Positions 4,296 to 5,754 of a DNA stretch of 5,754 nucleotides are shown piece by piece. The DNA lies in NCBI GenBank assembly GCA_029256645.1, contig JAQSXM010000248.1, positions 1-5,754 on the forward strand, in the 5' to 3' direction. The notes under the pieces are model-generated. The model searched no databases, was not told where the DNA came from, and was given only the letters and a program-made list of their open reading frames with translations. The DNA comes from Sporomusa sp. (GTDB lineage: Bacteria; Bacillota_C; Negativicutes; Sporomusales; Sporomusaceae). The first letter of the stretch is position 1; the number at the start of each line of letters is the position of its first letter. The position numbers and the translations under genes are program-made.

Positions 4296-5486
4296 CTATT
4301 TTGGTTCTGTATTTATCAGGAGAGGTTTGGGTGGGGAGCTTGGAATAGGTGCTGCTTTTGTAGCCGGTAAGGGCAAGCCGTAAAAGAGTGCTCGATAACT
4401 CACCCGGTCTACTTTGATTGCTGGATTGGTGTAAGTACTTGTCAGGTAGTTGGCATATAATGGCTCTTTATACCAGGTATAGGCTAATTCATAAAGATCA
4501 ATAGCAGATATTCTTTGTGGTTGATCTAGGGGTTCAGTTATTGTTAGTGATGCGGTAAACATTGCTTTAAACTTAGGGAGTGACGTTAAATCATAGCCAA
4601 ACCGGGGAGCGACTTCGGCTACTGTTGAGAGTGCAGAGAGTGTAGTGTAGTGGTTAGCAAGAGGATCTTCTGACCATAAACCAGTAGCGAGTACGCCTTT
4701 ATCGACCTGTTCCGCAACGCCGAGTGGTCCTTCTATAGCTTCTTTATACCATAGTGAGTTATCAATCGCAAAGCCCAATAGGATACTGGCCGCATTTTCC
4801 CAGGAACGATTAGCGCTGATTTTATCACTTCTTTGAGCTTGTATAATATTGTATAAGGGGAGAATGAGGTCGTTTTCAATAGTTTGTTGTTCCGCAGTCG
4901 TTAGTGTAGGATATATTAGGTTATAGCCCCAGGCGATATTAGTTGCAAATTGGGTTTCATCAAGCAGTTGCAAGAATAAATGACCGTGACTATCTTTGTT
5001 GGGAGTTTTATATTCAGACCAGTTTTTCGCGTATTGTAGCAGGATATCCCGGCTAGTTGCTGCGTATTTATTGTCGCCAGTTAGGGCGTAAGCCAGTCCT
5101 AGATCTTTGGTCGTTCGGCTATTTCTCATATGTACATAAAAGCGTTGGGCAGCATCCAGTTTTTCACCACTATACTGTTTATTGTCTATTGGACAGCGGT
5201 GGACACCTGTTTTTTCATCATAGTTTAGCAATACACCCTGATTTGGGCAGCGGTAATCTTGGGCTAAACCAGCATATTCTTTAGGAATTTTGGCTGGTTG
5301 GGCGACGGCCCGGCCAGCTTGACGCAATAGAAGCAACAATGCTTTTTTTGCATCAAGATCTACTTGAACCTTTGCCTTAACGGTATCTATCTGTTCTGTA
5401 GTTAAAAATGAAACATAGGCTTGAGTCGAGGACGGCAAGCTGACAAACGTTAGATAGCATAAAACACAAAATAGGAAACGAAACAT
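4296..5486 (-). CDS. Secreted alginate lyase / heparinase-like protein
   Basis: The 396-residue product resembles the (alpha/alpha)6 domain of alginate lyase and heparinase II/III proteins, which cleave uronic-acid polysaccharides by beta-elimination. A signal peptide (hydrophobic 4-17, likely cut after Ala23 in STQA) predicts export. Residues 80-107 keep a half zinc-ribbon, Cys80-Pro and Cys98-Pro, before QYSGEKLD. The helical core runs about 110-345, with LLDETQFATNIAWGYNLIY (174-192), the SWENAA motif (228-233) typical of substrate-binding Asn/His positions, and GLWSEDPLANHYTT (269-282) with His279-Tyr280 as probable catalytic residues. Two-domain heparinase-like lyases usually continue into a C-terminal beta-sandwich; here the chain ends at 396 in a Pro-rich tail, so it is single-domain. 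ATG 5486 is preceded by GGAGG 7 bases upstream. No sugar transporter or other lyase is adjacent. The family is fairly sure; the substrate is unknown. Confidence 0.75.
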   Translation of the reverse strand: MFRFLFCVLCYLTFVSLPSSTQAYVSFLTTEQIDTVKAKVQVDLDAKKALLLLLRQAGRAVAQPAKIPKEYAGLAQDYRCPNQGVLLNYDEKTGVHRCPIDNKQYSGEKLDAAQRFYVHMRNSRTTKDLGLAYALTGDNKYAATSRDILLQYAKNWSEYKTPNKDSHGHLFLQLLDETQFATNIAWGYNLIYPTLTTAEQQTIENDLILPLYNIIQAQRSDKISANRSWENAASILLGFAIDNSLWYKEAIEGPLGVAEQVDKGVLATGLWSEDPLANHYTTLSALSTVAEVAPRFGYDLTSLPKFKAMFTASLTITEPLDQPQRISAIDLYELAYTWYKEPLYANYLTSTYTNPAIKVDRVSYRALFYGLPLPATKAAPIPSSPPKPLLINTEPK

Positions 5487-5530
5487 GGCAAACCTCCTAG
5501 TTCACTTCTGATAATACATATTTCTTAAAC

Positions 5531-5547
5531 GCAGGAGAAAATCCTGC
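5531..5547 (-). promoter_or_regulatory. Hairpin in the lyase-gene leader
   Basis: A perfect 6-bp inverted repeat GCAGGA (5531-5536) / TCCTGC (5542-5547) with a 5-base loop lies 45 bases before the lyase start. On the minus strand the outer AAA and TTT could extend the stem past a bulged G. It could be an operator or a leader structure; no second promoter near it is convincing. The rest of 5487-5623 shows nothing else. Confidence 0.35.
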
Positions 5548-5625
5548 TTTCAACAACTTGGCTACTATTGCTTTAACTAAAATAAAGAGCTACTGCGTAT
5601 CCTTAGGGAAAAACTTTCATGAGTG

Positions 5626-5654
5626 TTGACATTAGTTGATTTGCATAATATAAT
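5626..5654 (+). promoter_or_regulatory. Consensus sigma-A-type promoter of tRNA-Arg
   Basis: TTGACA (5626-5631), a 17-base spacer and TATAAT (5649-5654) match the consensus at all twelve positions. Transcription would start near 5661, 15 bases before the tRNA. Perfect promoters like this are typical of stable RNA genes. Confidence 0.93.
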
Positions 5655-5672
5655 AGTCAAGTAGCATGTCAA
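5645..5672 (-). promoter_or_regulatory. Divergent promoter, probably for the lyase gene
   Basis: On the minus strand TTGACA (5667-5672), a 16-base spacer and TATTAT (5645-5650) form a near-consensus promoter. The predicted start near 5638 gives a leader of about 150 bases to the lyase ATG. Its -10 overlaps the tRNA-Arg -10, so the two promoters should compete for polymerase. No better promoter was seen closer to the lyase gene. Confidence 0.6.
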
Positions 5673-5675
5673 CAT

Positions 5676-5752
5676 GACTCCGTAGCTCAGCTGGATAGAG
5701 CGTTTGACTACGAATCAAAAGGTCGCAGGTTCGAATCCTGCCGGGGTCGCCA
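5676..5752 (+). tRNA. tRNA-Arg (ACG anticodon)
   Basis: The acceptor stem GACTCCG (5676-5682) pairs with CGGGGTC (5742-5748) with one G-T pair. The anticodon stem is TTTGA (5703-5707) with TCAAA (5715-5719) and the loop CTACGAA carries ACG at 5710-5712. The T arm reads GCAGG-TTCGAAT-CCTGC. G73 and an encoded CCA (5750-5752) follow. A34 is normally edited to inosine by TadA in bacteria, letting this tRNA read CGU, CGC and CGA. The window ends 2 bases later, so more tRNAs may follow. Confidence 0.97.
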
Positions 5753-5754
5753 TA

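Larger units (their letters stand above)
5624..5674. repeat. 9-bp perfect inverted repeat flanking the promoters
   Basis: TGTTGACAT (5624-5632) and ATGTCAACA (5666-5674) are exact reverse complements with 33 bases between them. Each arm contains one TTGACA -35 box, one on each strand. The centre of symmetry is at about 5649, within the shared -10 region. Confidence 0.7.

Noticed and set aside
5057..5284. 75-codon plus-strand ORF inside the lyase gene
   Set aside because: Antisense shadow of a gene with a signal peptide, ribosome site and domain match.
1..5754. Prophage, integrated element or CRISPR array bounded by the tRNA genes
   Set aside because: No integrase, no duplicated tRNA 3' end and no regularly spaced repeats were seen; the genes between the tRNAs look like ordinary chromosomal units.

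Overview
The window looks like chromosomal DNA from an endospore-forming, moderate-GC, Firmicutes-type bacterium. The pointers are a Spo0E-type phosphatase, a lysine (L-box) riboswitch with a terminator platform, strong AGGAGG-like ribosome binding sites, GTG and TTG starts, and CCA-encoding tRNA genes. A eukaryotic-type hexokinase next to a Spo0E gene makes me think of the Negativicutes (Sporomusa/Pelosinus-like), but that placement is inference from gene content and no search was run.

Layout. Positions 1-144 are the end of a tRNA cluster: the last 8 bases of a tRNA (probably initiator tRNA-Met), a complete tRNA-His, and a strong intrinsic terminator. Positions 159-431 hold a possible small gene of its own: a Crp/Fnr-type palindrome centred about 41.5 bases before the predicted transcription start, a good -10, a good ribosome binding site and a 66-codon Cys-rich ORF. 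Positions 521-2154 form a complete lysine-controlled unit: a sigma-A-type promoter, lysine aptamer, antiterminator/terminator pair, lysA (diaminopimelate decarboxylase) and a terminator. Positions 2334-2900 hold a promoter, a Spo0E-like aspartyl-phosphate phosphatase and a 70-residue predicted membrane protein, ending in a hairpin. Positions 2936-4258 encode a eukaryotic-type (actin-fold) hexokinase. A bidirectional terminator separates it from a convergent minus-strand gene (4296-5486) for a secreted alginate-lyase/heparinase-like protein. Positions 5624-5674 carry two overlapping, divergent, near-consensus promoters whose -35 boxes lie in a perfect 9-bp inverted repeat. One serves tRNA-Arg(ACG) at 5676-5752; the other probably serves the lyase gene.

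These are mostly independent transcription units rather than one pathway. lysA makes lysine from meso-diaminopimelate and is shut down by lysine through its leader. Spo0E would dephosphorylate Spo0A~P. The hexokinase would feed sugars into glycolysis. The exported lyase-like protein would act on uronate-containing polysaccharide outside the membrane. I did not find a clear new multi-gene system. The least explained items are the Crp/Fnr-boxed Cys-rich ORF, the structured element at 448-511, the bidirectional promoter, and the sequence departures in the hexokinase and LysA.
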